Shown here in pieces: positions 1-8,395 of a stretch of 8,891 nucleotides of DNA. The notes under the pieces are model-generated. The model was not told the origin of the DNA, did not search any database, and saw only the letters and a list, made by a program, of their open reading frames with translations. Location: positions 1-8,891 of the forward strand of contig JAGWPQ010000576.1 in the NCBI GenBank assembly GCA_028877045.1, written 5' to 3'. The DNA is from Bacteroidota bacterium (GTDB lineage: Bacteria; Bacteroidota; Bacteroidia; Chitinophagales; Chitinophagaceae). Every line of letters starts with the position of its first letter. Positions within the stretch are counted from its first letter, which is position 1. The translations under genes were made by a program, and so were the position numbers.

Positions 1-452
1 AGAAACGGTTTATTATCAGTCCTGATTTCCATACCTTTTACTGTTGAAAACCACCATGGAAATCCACCGAAATCCCACTCTGCGCATACATAAGGGCCAG
101 GACGAAGGATAACATACAAACCTTCTTCTTGTGCTATCTTTATAAATTTTGCTAGATTATGATTGCCAGTTTTAAAATCCCAAACATTAGGCATTGGATG
201 ATGATAATTCCAAAATACATAAGTCGCTACTGTGTTTAATCCCATTGCTTTTATCATCTGTAATCTTTGTCGCCAATATTCTTGAGGGATTCTAGCATAA
301 TGCATTTCACCGGCATAAATATGAAAGGGCTTTTTGTCTAATAAAAAATTACCTTCTTTAATTTCAAAACTATGCGGTTGCGCAACAGTATTATTAAGAA
401 TTAAAAAAAAGAGAATTGTAACAATTGAAATTTTTATTGGTGAATATTTCAT
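1..452 (-). CDS. GH35 beta-galactosidase, N-terminal part (cut by window edge)
   Basis: This is the first 150 codons of an exported glycoside hydrolase family 35 enzyme, a family that removes terminal beta-linked galactose. Residues 1-24 form a signal peptide (hydrophobic stretch ILFFLIL, likely cleavage at TVA|Q). The start of the TIM barrel follows, with strong GH35 signatures: YAGEMHYARIP at 46-56, the TYVFWNYH strand at 77-84, and RPGPYVCAEWDFGGFPWW at 117-134, which includes the conserved substrate-pocket Glu (E125). The acid/base and nucleophile glutamates lie further on and are outside the window, so activity cannot be judged. The ATG at 452 is well placed because an in-frame TAA sits two codons upstream (456-458). 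It starts 26 bp after the SGNH gene stop, so it is probably co-transcribed. One oddity is HHP at 84-86, where many GH35 proteins have HEP. The family call is firm; beta-galactosidase specificity is inferred from the family. Confidence 0.93.
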   Translation of the reverse strand, partial: MKYSPIKISIVTILFFLILNNTVAQPHSFEIKEGNFLLDKKPFHIYAGEMHYARIPQEYWRQRLQMIKAMGLNTVATYVFWNYHHPMPNVWDFKTGNHNLAKFIKIAQEEGLYVILRPGPYVCAEWDFGGFPWWFSTVKGMEIRTDNKPF

Positions 453-478
453 TCTTTATTGATTTAAATTTTTTATTA

Positions 479-2251
479 CTAGTTTCCAATTCTTTTTTTA
501 ATAAATGCGCCTAATTTTTCATACCCTGCAGCATTTGGATGTAATCCATCAGCAAATAATGATTCATTTATTTTTTTATCGGCATTCAAAAAATATTTCC
601 CAGCATTGACATATCTAACTTGCTGATTGAATTTTAATTTCGATATCTGTTTATTGAGATAATGAACTCTTTCTTCCATTCCTTTTCGCGGAAGAATACC
701 CATGAAAAGAATTTTAGATTTAGGTTGCTTAGTCAAAATAACATTTACTAAAAATTTTAAGCCTTCTACAATTTCACTATCGGTATTCAATTGCAAATTA
801 TTTGTCCCAATCATCAACACAATATTTTTTGGTGTGATACTATCAAGCTCACCATGATTTATTCTCCATAATACATTTTCAATTCTATCCCAACCAAATC
901 CCATGTTCACTGTATTTCTTTTCCCAAAATATTTTTCCCATGAATCAAGACCATGTTTATTTTTTGAGCTTGGTTCTCCTCCCCAAAAATTGGTAATCGA
1001 ATTGCCGATTAAAACAAGTTCAGGTGAATGAATTTTATTGTACTTCAATACTTCATTGTGTCTTGTTTCCCAATCGTATGTTGCAGCATCTCTGCGCTGA
1101 GTGACAGGAATTGTTGTAGAAATAGTGCCCTCATTTTCACTAAATATTTTTTTGATTATTTTTTCATATGCTTTGGCATAATGCATCATACCAATATCAT
1201 TTGAATGAATACCATCTACCATTGATTCAATATTCTGATTGATTTCAGTTTTTGATAATAGATAAATATTTTTTGTTCCTGTTAATACCAATGAATCAAA
1301 AACATTTTTTAAAGAATTATTTGCGTCCTGGTATTCTTTTCGTCTTACATGATTTAATTCCTCATCAGAATAACCATCATGTTCGGTCAAAAGAATGGGA
1401 ACATTTATTTTTTTGTTTTGCAATTGACTGATTGCGTTCGCAATTCTTTTTTTTAATTCGCCTGATGAAACATAACCTGGCGAAGTAAGATTGGGCAAAC
1501 AATCAAGTACAAATAGTTTTGCATCTGCTTCTGCCATTAAATTAATCAACTCAGGTTCTAATCTGCCATTGCCCGAAAATCCAAGATTAATTACGGGACG
1601 GTCTAATTTTCTTCCTAAAATATTTGTCCATGCTAGTCCTGGTCTGCTGGCGCATGCACCTTGTGTAATAGAAGTTCCATAAACAACGATCGGTTTTTCA
1701 CTGCGAACCTGTAATGGTAAAAACAAACTTTCTTTTGGTACAGATATTTCCATCCATTTTACTGAATTATATAATGGAAAGTATAAAGTATACTCCCGGT
1801 TATTTACTTGCTTGTCCCCGGAAAGAAGATTTGTAAACCGATACACAACTGTATCTCCAAAAGAATATTTTCCAACTGCCCAAAGCCATTTACCATCAAT
1901 GTTTTTTGAATACAAATCAATACCACTTACACCTGTAGCCGGCATGTGTGGCATTTGTTTGTTTCCGGTTGTAATATATTTTACAACTATTTCATCGGCA
2001 TCGGTTCTAAAACGCAATTGAAGACCTGCGCTATTTTTAGATAAGGCCCAAAGATCTTTACGAACAGATTGTTCTGCTCTTGCAGGAAGCCGGTCGTAGA
2101 AATCCTGTACATCCCTGTACCAGGCTTTGCCTTCAATCACCTGCATAGAATCGTTTGCAGGATTGTAAGATTTATATTCTTTTTTAATCTGGGAAATACC
2201 CATTTGCAATTGCATCACGCAGATAAAAAAAATACCTGTTTTTATTTTCAT
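479..2251 (-). CDS. Exported double-domain SGNH/GDSL esterase (GxDLY N-terminal domain plus two SGNH hydrolase domains)
   Basis: A 590-residue exported protein with two hydrolase domains in one chain. Residues 1-20 are a signal peptide (likely cleavage GIS|Q). Residues about 30-180 form a beta-rich domain with the GxDLY-type motif SGIDLY at 109-114. The first SGNH domain spans about 187-370: nucleophile S194 in YGTSIT, block II GFSGNG at 224-229, block III LDCLPN with N254, and D346/H349 in DGIHSN. After a linker of about 30 residues comes a second SGNH domain at about 410-588: S418 in LIGNSIT, GFGWDR at 451-456, GTNN at 482-485, and D568/H571 in DGLHPN. Both triads look intact. The family cleaves O-acyl esters, commonly sugar acetates; the substrate here is unknown. 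An in-frame TGA upstream supports this start. It lies 57 bp after the GH20-like gene and 26 bp before the GH35 gene, so a role in deacetylating the same glycan is likely. The two domains are too different to be a recent duplication. Confidence 0.9.
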   Translation of the reverse strand: MKIKTGIFFICVMQLQMGISQIKKEYKSYNPANDSMQVIEGKAWYRDVQDFYDRLPARAEQSVRKDLWALSKNSAGLQLRFRTDADEIVVKYITTGNKQMPHMPATGVSGIDLYSKNIDGKWLWAVGKYSFGDTVVYRFTNLLSGDKQVNNREYTLYFPLYNSVKWMEISVPKESLFLPLQVRSEKPIVVYGTSITQGACASRPGLAWTNILGRKLDRPVINLGFSGNGRLEPELINLMAEADAKLFVLDCLPNLTSPGYVSSGELKKRIANAISQLQNKKINVPILLTEHDGYSDEELNHVRRKEYQDANNSLKNVFDSLVLTGTKNIYLLSKTEINQNIESMVDGIHSNDIGMMHYAKAYEKIIKKIFSENEGTISTTIPVTQRRDAATYDWETRHNEVLKYNKIHSPELVLIGNSITNFWGGEPSSKNKHGLDSWEKYFGKRNTVNMGFGWDRIENVLWRINHGELDSITPKNIVLMIGTNNLQLNTDSEIVEGLKFLVNVILTKQPKSKILFMGILPRKGMEERVHYLNKQISKLKFNQQVRYVNAGKYFLNADKKINESLFADGLHPNAAGYEKLGAFIKKRIGN

Positions 2252-2308
2252 AGCCCCATTATTAAAAATAATTTGATCAACTCAATAGAAAAAAACACTA
2301 TAACTATT

Positions 2309-4441
2309 TTATAGATGATTTGCATCAAATTTTACAAAACCATCTTCAACCCATTTGCCACCGGCATTTAGTTTCACCGGAATAAATACACTCATCCATA
2401 CCTGTTCACTATACTTTCTAGGCACTCGCATTACTATTTTATTCCAACCACTTTTTAAATAAACTGCTGCGGGTTTTCTTGTCCAATAAAACTCTTCATC
2501 AGTATACGGTATTTCATTTGCAGGTGTTTCCCATGTTGGTTTTAAATATTTATATGCGCCCGGATTCTCCCATTTAGGTGCTATCGGTTCTTTATCATTT
2601 ACCCAAATCGTTCCACCATTGGCATCCCATTTTCCTATTTGAGGAATACCTGCACTTCTTCTGTTTGAACGAGTGGGTGTTTCAAACCCAATCCAGGCAT
2701 GTATTTGCTTGGCTTCTTTCGAAAAGAGATAAGTAGTTAGATAAATAGTTTCAATAGAATCATTCGATAATTTTTCTGAATCGAAATATCCTTCCAATCG
2801 CAACACGCCTCCTGTTATCAATTTTGTTTTTTCGGAATACTCTTTTATTTTTTTTGATTCTTCTTTTTCAGAAAATACACCTTCAATGGACGCTTCTTTT
2901 TGATGAGAAATAATATCCGTCATTTGCCAATCTATATTTCCAAATTGAACATAAGGAAAATATTCATGTACAAAATATTTATCCCGATGTTTTGCCAGCC
3001 TAGTTTCAAACTCATGAAAATATTTTCCGGCTTCAGAATTTTTTGATGGAAGCCTATTCATGTATTGATATGCATTCTCCGGTCTTCCACACCACAATGC
3101 TTCACTGTAAGTAATTGCACAGGGCCATTCAGCATTGTACAATAATATTTTTTGTTTGTTATCAACTCTTGTATCCGGCCAACAACAAAGCGTTCCACCG
3201 AATGCCATCGAGTCGCCATCAGGTTGATTACAAATTTGATGGAAAAAAAATCTTTGTATTAAACTTAATGCATCATAATTATTTAAATACCCGCTATATG
3301 AATCAACCACCGGATTATCTTTCACTATTTTACCCATCTTCGCTTCTTTTTCATTCCAAACTTGCTCAATAATTCCTTTTGCAGCCGGTAATCCCGGATT
3401 CCATATTATTACTTTTCTTCCATGCGATTGTGCACGTGTAGACATGCGTTCGATAAACTCTTTTGGGTTTTTTATGTGTACTTCATCCGAGCCCAGATGA
3501 ATGATCGGACAATCTACTGATGATATTTCACTACAAAATTCATCAATCAATTTCTCTAATATTTTCATGCCTTCATCTGTTCCCATTTTAAACCCGAATG
3601 CTTTTTCAAAATAAGCACTATGGCCAGGCATATCTAATTCTGGAATAATCGTAACATTTCTTTCTTTAGCATAACGAATTAAATTTCGGATATCATTGAA
3701 ACTATATGTTTTTTCTGGGTCTCTTCCTGGTTTTCTGTTTTTGGGATCGTTTAATTGCGGGTAGATTTTACTTTCAATTCTCCAAGCCGGATTATCAGTT
3801 AAATGCCAATGGAACTTATTGAATTTATAATGTGATAATATGTCGATTTGCGATTGCAGCATTTCAATACTTTGAAAATTTCTGCCATTGTCGTGCATGA
3901 AAGCACGAAATTGAAATGCAGGCCAGTCAAGTATTGTACAGGTATTCAAAAAAAATTGCTGATGATTTTTTTCGATCAATTGACGAAAAGTTTGAACACC
4001 ATAATAAGCCCCTGCTGCATCTTTCCCGGAAATCTTAATAGCACTTTTTGTTACAGTTAGTTTATATCCTTCCACCTTAACAGGAAGATCATTATTAATC
4101 TGAATGAAGACAGAATTTTCAGGAATGAATGCGCCGTTTTTTAAAATTCTTTTCTTTGATATAATATTATTTGCTGATAAAATTTCCTGTAAAGAATGAA
4201 CTGCATTTTTTATATAAGCACTATCTTTTTCAAAAAAAGTAATGTAGATATTTCCTGAAAGATTAAATTTTTCTTTACCCCATTCTACTTTTTGAGGAAA
4301 AGGAATTAATGCAACCGGCGCAGCATTTAAAGTAGTTAAGCTTTGTGGGCTTTTCCATGCCCCATCCATTAACTTTTGTGAAAAAGTTTGCTCACAGCAA
4401 AAAACTATTAAACAAAAAAAGAAAAAATTTTTTACAACCAT
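2309..4441 (-). CDS. Divergent GH20 family exo-beta-N-acetylhexosaminidase-like protein
   Basis: A 710-residue exported protein. Residues 1-21 are a signal peptide (likely cleavage TFS|Q). Residues about 42-170 match the GH20 N-terminal alpha/beta domain (IPFPQKVEW at 46-54, AAGAYYGVQTFRQL at 142-155). The TIM barrel runs from about 175 to about 455: RAFMHDNGRNF at 179-189, FNKFHWHLTDNPAWRIE at 207-223, IIPELDMPGHS at 265-275, and the catalytic pair D319-E320 in HLGSDEV at 315-321. In GH20 the Asp positions the substrate N-acetyl group and the Glu is the acid/base. Residues about 500-710 form a further beta-rich, tryptophan-rich region that I cannot assign to a family; the pattern WVNDKEP followed by GWNKIVMRVPR resembles galactose-binding-like folds. 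Several family motifs deviate (HxGSDE, TDNPAW), so substrate preference may differ from the neighbouring GH20. An in-frame TAA nine bases upstream (4448-4450) fixes the start. It follows the other GH20 gene by 90 bp, the longest spacer in the window. Confidence 0.88.
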   Translation of the reverse strand: MVVKNFFFFCLIVFCCEQTFSQKLMDGAWKSPQSLTTLNAAPVALIPFPQKVEWGKEKFNLSGNIYITFFEKDSAYIKNAVHSLQEILSANNIISKKRILKNGAFIPENSVFIQINNDLPVKVEGYKLTVTKSAIKISGKDAAGAYYGVQTFRQLIEKNHQQFFLNTCTILDWPAFQFRAFMHDNGRNFQSIEMLQSQIDILSHYKFNKFHWHLTDNPAWRIESKIYPQLNDPKNRKPGRDPEKTYSFNDIRNLIRYAKERNVTIIPELDMPGHSAYFEKAFGFKMGTDEGMKILEKLIDEFCSEISSVDCPIIHLGSDEVHIKNPKEFIERMSTRAQSHGRKVIIWNPGLPAAKGIIEQVWNEKEAKMGKIVKDNPVVDSYSGYLNNYDALSLIQRFFFHQICNQPDGDSMAFGGTLCCWPDTRVDNKQKILLYNAEWPCAITYSEALWCGRPENAYQYMNRLPSKNSEAGKYFHEFETRLAKHRDKYFVHEYFPYVQFGNIDWQMTDIISHQKEASIEGVFSEKEESKKIKEYSEKTKLITGGVLRLEGYFDSEKLSNDSIETIYLTTYLFSKEAKQIHAWIGFETPTRSNRRSAGIPQIGKWDANGGTIWVNDKEPIAPKWENPGAYKYLKPTWETPANEIPYTDEEFYWTRKPAAVYLKSGWNKIVMRVPRKYSEQVWMSVFIPVKLNAGGKWVEDGFVKFDANHL

Positions 4442-4531
4442 ATATTTTTATTTAAACTGTTTACCAAAGAAATCACTCCCTTTGTTATTATACTAATTTT
4501 CAAAATCTTTGTATTTGATCAGAGCAATATT

Positions 4532-6835
4532 TTATTCAACGATGATCTCGTCTGCAAATAACCAAGCCGGCTGACCTTCTCCTGAATGTCCTTTTGGACA
4601 AGCATCCAGCACTTTTGCAATTACCCGGATATATCTGATGTTTTGTTTTTTAATTACTATCTTAAAATCTTTTATCAAAGGTGATTTTTCACTTACGGAA
4701 ATATTATTATTTATAATACCGACATCAATAAAATTTTCCCCATCAATAGAAGTTTCAAATTGTACTGATTTTGGTAAAAAAATCCAGTCGGAATACCTTT
4801 GCAAACATCCCAGTGAAATACTTTGTATAGATGTCAATTCCCCTAAATCAATTTTTGCAATTAAATCTTTTCCATTAAACCCATGCCAGTACTTATTTGC
4901 AGCAAGTGTTCCTCTTACTCCATCTGTCAAAGAATTAATACCGTCGGCCATATAATATTTACTAACAGAATTGGTATATAAAACATCGCGACCAACAGCT
5001 TTATGCATTACGAACTTTTGTATTGCCGGCTTGTTTCCCATTATCATTCCATTCACAGCAATAACGGCCTTTAGTGTTGATGAAGAATCAATAGTGAATG
5101 ATGATGTATATTTTTTGCTGGTAACATCCGGTTCAGAATCATCAGTAGTGTAATAAATAGGAGCATCAATTATTTCAGAAGATAATGAAACCTTTAATTT
5201 TCCATTCTGAGAAAAAGGATGAATATCTACTTTAAAATTTCCTTTGCAATAATGGTATCCTTTTTCATCAAAATACTCGAATGATTTCTTCAAGCGCTCA
5301 TTAAAACTATTCCAATTACGAGCTACTTTTGGGCTCCAACTAACTTCAGCCAACGCCAACATGCGTGGAAGAATCATATATTCTACTTGCTCATTCGTAG
5401 TAATGTACTCAGTCCATAAATTAGCTTGAGTGCCTAAAATATATTTTGCTTGAATATCGTTCAACTCTTTTGGAATAGGTTCATAATCATAAACGGTTTT
5501 CAAAGTGTTCATACCGCCTATTGCAATCGGCTCTCCCTCAGGTCCAGCCTGGTAATGATCAAAATAACAAGGCGATCCCGGTGTCATCACGACATCATGA
5601 TTCAGTTTTGCTGCAGCAATACCACCTGATTCTCCACGCCAGCTCATCACAGTAGCTTCGGGTGCTAAACCGCCTTCTAAAATTTCATCCCACCCAATCA
5701 TTTTTCTCTTCTTGCTCACAATAAATTTTTCTATTCGCTTCATAAAATAACTCTGTAATTCATCTTCATTTTTCAGTCCTTCTTCTTTAATTCTTTTCTG
5801 GCAGTGAACACAGTTTTTCCAAGGTGTTTTGTCTACTTCATCTCCACCAACATGAATATATTTTGAGGGGAACAATTGCATTACTTCAGTTAATACGTTT
5901 TGTAAAAAAATAAATACCGAATCATTACCGGCGCAAAAGTTTGAAGAAATATTTGTGTAGTTACCACCTGTTAATGGTAACTGTGGTTTCTGTGAACAAC
6001 TGAGTTGCGGATAAGATGCTATTGCAGAAGCAACATGGCCGGGCATTTCAATTTCTGGTATGATAGTTACATTTCGTTGTGCTGCATAAGCAACAATTTC
6101 TTTGATTTGTTTTTGCGAATAATAACCACCGTAATCAGCAGCCTCTCCTTGTGTTGCCTGAGGTCGACTTCCCCAAATCTTATCTAACTGATTAACACGC
6201 CATGCGCCAGTTTTTGTTAATTCGGGATATTTTTTTATCTCAATTCTCCAACCTTGATCATCTACTAAATGCCAGTGAAATGTATTCATTTTATATTTCG
6301 CCAGCAGATCTATATATTCTTTTATCAATTCCTCTGAAAAGAAATGACGGCTTACATCTAGATGCATTCCTCGCCATGCAAATCGAGGATAATCTTTTAC
6401 TTCCATACAAGGAACATTTAGTGCAGCATTTGTTCTAATACCAGGTAATGTTTGTAATATAGTTTGTATAGCATATACAATCCCTACTTTGCTATTTGCA
6501 GTTATTTGAACAGAAGATGTTGTAACTTTTAAGAGATATCCTTCTTGGCCTATTTCTTTTGTTTGCCGAATAATTAAGTTGATTGATTTTTTAGAATGTC
6601 GATTTTCAACTAATGATATACCTGATATTTCATTAATTGAAAAGGCTAGAAATTTTGATGCTTCCTTCAATTCTTTGTTATCTTTTTGAAACTCAATATC
6701 TGTTTTAGTATCAATAACAAAAGTTCCATGAAGCGCAATCAAACTTACCGGCTGAGGAATAATAAGTATTTTTTGTTGTCCGTTTAGACTAAGCGAAAAA
6801 AGCACAGCAGCTAAAAACGTAATTATACGAAGCAT
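4532..6835 (-). CDS. GH20 beta-N-acetylhexosaminidase with chitobiase-type C-terminal and discoidin-like domains
   Basis: A 767-residue exported enzyme expected to release terminal beta-GlcNAc or beta-GalNAc. Residues 1-19 are a signal peptide (likely cleavage LNG|Q). The GH20 N-terminal domain is about 24-148. The catalytic barrel is about 150-505: FAWRGMHLDVSRHF at 152-165, HWHLVDDQGWRIE at 187-199, IIPEIEMPGH at 258-267, and catalytic D332-E333 in HVGGDEV at 328-334. Pocket tryptophans are expected in GWDEIL (W382), MSWRG (W399) and ANLWTEY (W474). Residues about 545-610 match the chitobiase/hexosaminidase C-terminal or Fn3-associated repeat (IYYTTDDSEP at 560-569). Residues about 620-767 look like an F5/8 type C (discoidin, CBM32-like) domain, which often binds terminal galactose or HexNAc. 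All main family motifs are intact. An in-frame TAA nine bases upstream (6842-6844) fixes the ATG. The gene starts 26 bp after the SASA esterase gene, consistent with one transcript. Confidence 0.96.
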   Translation of the reverse strand: MLRIITFLAAVLFSLSLNGQQKILIIPQPVSLIALHGTFVIDTKTDIEFQKDNKELKEASKFLAFSINEISGISLVENRHSKKSINLIIRQTKEIGQEGYLLKVTTSSVQITANSKVGIVYAIQTILQTLPGIRTNAALNVPCMEVKDYPRFAWRGMHLDVSRHFFSEELIKEYIDLLAKYKMNTFHWHLVDDQGWRIEIKKYPELTKTGAWRVNQLDKIWGSRPQATQGEAADYGGYYSQKQIKEIVAYAAQRNVTIIPEIEMPGHVASAIASYPQLSCSQKPQLPLTGGNYTNISSNFCAGNDSVFIFLQNVLTEVMQLFPSKYIHVGGDEVDKTPWKNCVHCQKRIKEEGLKNEDELQSYFMKRIEKFIVSKKRKMIGWDEILEGGLAPEATVMSWRGESGGIAAAKLNHDVVMTPGSPCYFDHYQAGPEGEPIAIGGMNTLKTVYDYEPIPKELNDIQAKYILGTQANLWTEYITTNEQVEYMILPRMLALAEVSWSPKVARNWNSFNERLKKSFEYFDEKGYHYCKGNFKVDIHPFSQNGKLKVSLSSEIIDAPIYYTTDDSEPDVTSKKYTSSFTIDSSSTLKAVIAVNGMIMGNKPAIQKFVMHKAVGRDVLYTNSVSKYYMADGINSLTDGVRGTLAANKYWHGFNGKDLIAKIDLGELTSIQSISLGCLQRYSDWIFLPKSVQFETSIDGENFIDVGIINNNISVSEKSPLIKDFKIVIKKQNIRYIRVIAKVLDACPKGHSGEGQPAWLFADEIIVE

Positions 6836-6861
6836 ATCTGTTTATTTTAATGATTATTTTA

Positions 6862-8361
6862 TTAATTTACTTTTATTTTAAATGTTGATGCAGGCAATAA
6901 TGCTGAATTAACAAGATTAGCCTCTGTAAAAGGTTTCCAACCATAATAAACAAAAGCAGGTTTTTCATTTACAACAATCACAACTTTCTTTTTATTAATA
7001 TTTGCTTTACATTCATTTACCCCATCAATTGAAAATCCTCTTAACAATTTAGCGTCAGACGAATGCAGATCGTTTCCAGCGTATTGAAACGTGATAACAA
7101 TTTTCCCATTTTTATATTTTGCATGAAATGGCAAAGGGCCTGAAGGAACAATGTTAGTATGATAGGTTTTATTTAATGCCCATCTAGCCAATCGCTCCCC
7201 TACAATTTTTTTGTTAGTCGGATGAACATTGTGAATAAATCCCACATCACTACTTACTGCCATTCCTGAATTATGTATAACTGATAATAATTTTCGTTGT
7301 TCGTTTCTAAACTCTGGCCAGAATAGTGATTTATAATTCAATGTATCCATCGACGACAATTGCACCCAATAAAATGGCATTGTAGGATCATTCCATTTTT
7401 TTCGATAATCATCAATCATTAATTTTTGTAGATCAACGTACTCATTTACTCGATCAATTTCCTGGGCATTGCTCTCGCCCTGATACAATAAAACGCCTTT
7501 TATCGGCAGTTCGATAATTGGTAAAATACCCGCTTCATATGCAAAACACGGCTTGAACGCATGATTAGGTCCAATATCATCACTTAATAAATCAATTGCA
7601 TCACCAATATTTTCTTTAGCACGTTTGCGTGCCCAAACAGACAATGCATTATTTGTCAACCAATTTGCTTTTAGCTTTTCGGCAAATTGTTTATTGTTTG
7701 ACAAAGTTTCTTTACTGATAAAACTTTCTATAGGTGCGCCACCAATAGCCAGATTGATAATACCAATTGGATTTTTTTTATTTACAACAATACTTTTTGC
7801 AAAATAATAACCTACTGCACTCATTTCTTTTACCGATATGCTATCGCAGTTTTGCCATGTTCCCTGATAAAAATCACAAGCATTCATTTTTTTATTCATT
7901 GAAGCAGAAAAAGCTTCACTACCAAAATATTTACCTACAAACCAAGGATTATATAATTTAATTAAAGGTTGATTAGCTTCATGAATTTCGTCATTAAAAT
8001 GCATCTCTCTTTTCATTGGAAATTCCATATTACTTTGACCGATACAAAGCCATATGTCTCCAATTAAAATATTTTGCAATTCGATTTTTTTGTTTTCAGA
8101 AATGATACTTATGGATTGAGGATTTGAATTTGCTTTTTGTTTTCTAAAATAAATATCCCAGGATGAATCAGCATTTATCAATGTCATTTTTTGTTCGCCC
8201 GAAAAACTTGCTACAACTGTTTTTTCAGGAATTCCTTTTCCCCAAATATGAATTTGTTTATCGCGTTGCAACACCATATTACTTGCAAATATTTTTGCTG
8301 TTTGTAATTGAGAAAATGCAATCACCGGAATACAAATAAATATTATAACTATTTTTTTCAT
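6862..8361 (-). CDS. Sialate O-acetylesterase-like (SASA family) carbohydrate esterase
   Basis: A complete 499-residue exported esterase. Residues 1-17 are a signal peptide (likely cleavage AFS|Q). Residues about 19-100 form the beta-rich N-terminal domain usual in the family (SNMVLQRDKQIHIWGKG at 27-43). The SGNH-type catalytic domain follows: nucleophile S110 in IGQSNMEFP at 107-115, IINLAIGGAPIE at 201-212, GVLLYQGESNA at 289-299, and the catalytic His H380 in NVHPTNK at 378-384. A C-terminal beta domain ends at YYGWKPFTEANLVNSALLPA, the usual family ending. Members remove O-acetyl groups from sialic acid, but related Bacteroidota proteins act on acetylated xylan and other polysaccharides, so the automatic 'sialate' label should be read as a family name. 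The two residues before the expected His motif are N and V rather than the DI seen in many relatives. It is 34 bp downstream of a paralogous gene and 26 bp upstream of the GH20 gene. Confidence 0.93.
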   Translation of the reverse strand: MKKIVIIFICIPVIAFSQLQTAKIFASNMVLQRDKQIHIWGKGIPEKTVVASFSGEQKMTLINADSSWDIYFRKQKANSNPQSISIISENKKIELQNILIGDIWLCIGQSNMEFPMKREMHFNDEIHEANQPLIKLYNPWFVGKYFGSEAFSASMNKKMNACDFYQGTWQNCDSISVKEMSAVGYYFAKSIVVNKKNPIGIINLAIGGAPIESFISKETLSNNKQFAEKLKANWLTNNALSVWARKRAKENIGDAIDLLSDDIGPNHAFKPCFAYEAGILPIIELPIKGVLLYQGESNAQEIDRVNEYVDLQKLMIDDYRKKWNDPTMPFYWVQLSSMDTLNYKSLFWPEFRNEQRKLLSVIHNSGMAVSSDVGFIHNVHPTNKKIVGERLARWALNKTYHTNIVPSGPLPFHAKYKNGKIVITFQYAGNDLHSSDAKLLRGFSIDGVNECKANINKKKVVIVVNEKPAFVYYGWKPFTEANLVNSALLPASTFKIKVN

Positions 8362-8395
8362 TTTATTTTTTTGTCTATGATAAAAAGCATTATTC

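Noticed and set aside
479..2251. Recent internal duplication or gene fusion artefact producing the two SGNH domains.
   Set aside because: The two domains share only the family motif residues and have different block sequences, with one continuous frame and a normal linker, so a recent duplication or frameshift join is unlikely.
2252..2308. Possible ribosome binding site (GGGG) just before the double-SGNH start.
   Set aside because: It does not match a Shine-Dalgarno consensus, lies too close to the ATG, and the other genes in this window also lack one.
4442..4531. The longest spacer, which contains a perfect TATAAT on the minus strand (4487-4492) and a short CAAAG/CTTTG inverted repeat near 4465-4484.
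   Set aside because: No matching -35 element, Bacteroidota primary sigma factors prefer TTTG and TAnnTTTG and no correctly spaced pair is present, and a 5-bp stem in AT-rich DNA is expected by chance. An internal promoter remains possible but is not supported.
4638..4955. Plus-strand open frame of 105 codons inside the GH20 gene.
   Set aside because: It lies fully antisense to a well-conserved domain of the hexosaminidase and has no recognisable motif. The other plus-strand open frames are likewise antisense shadows of real genes.
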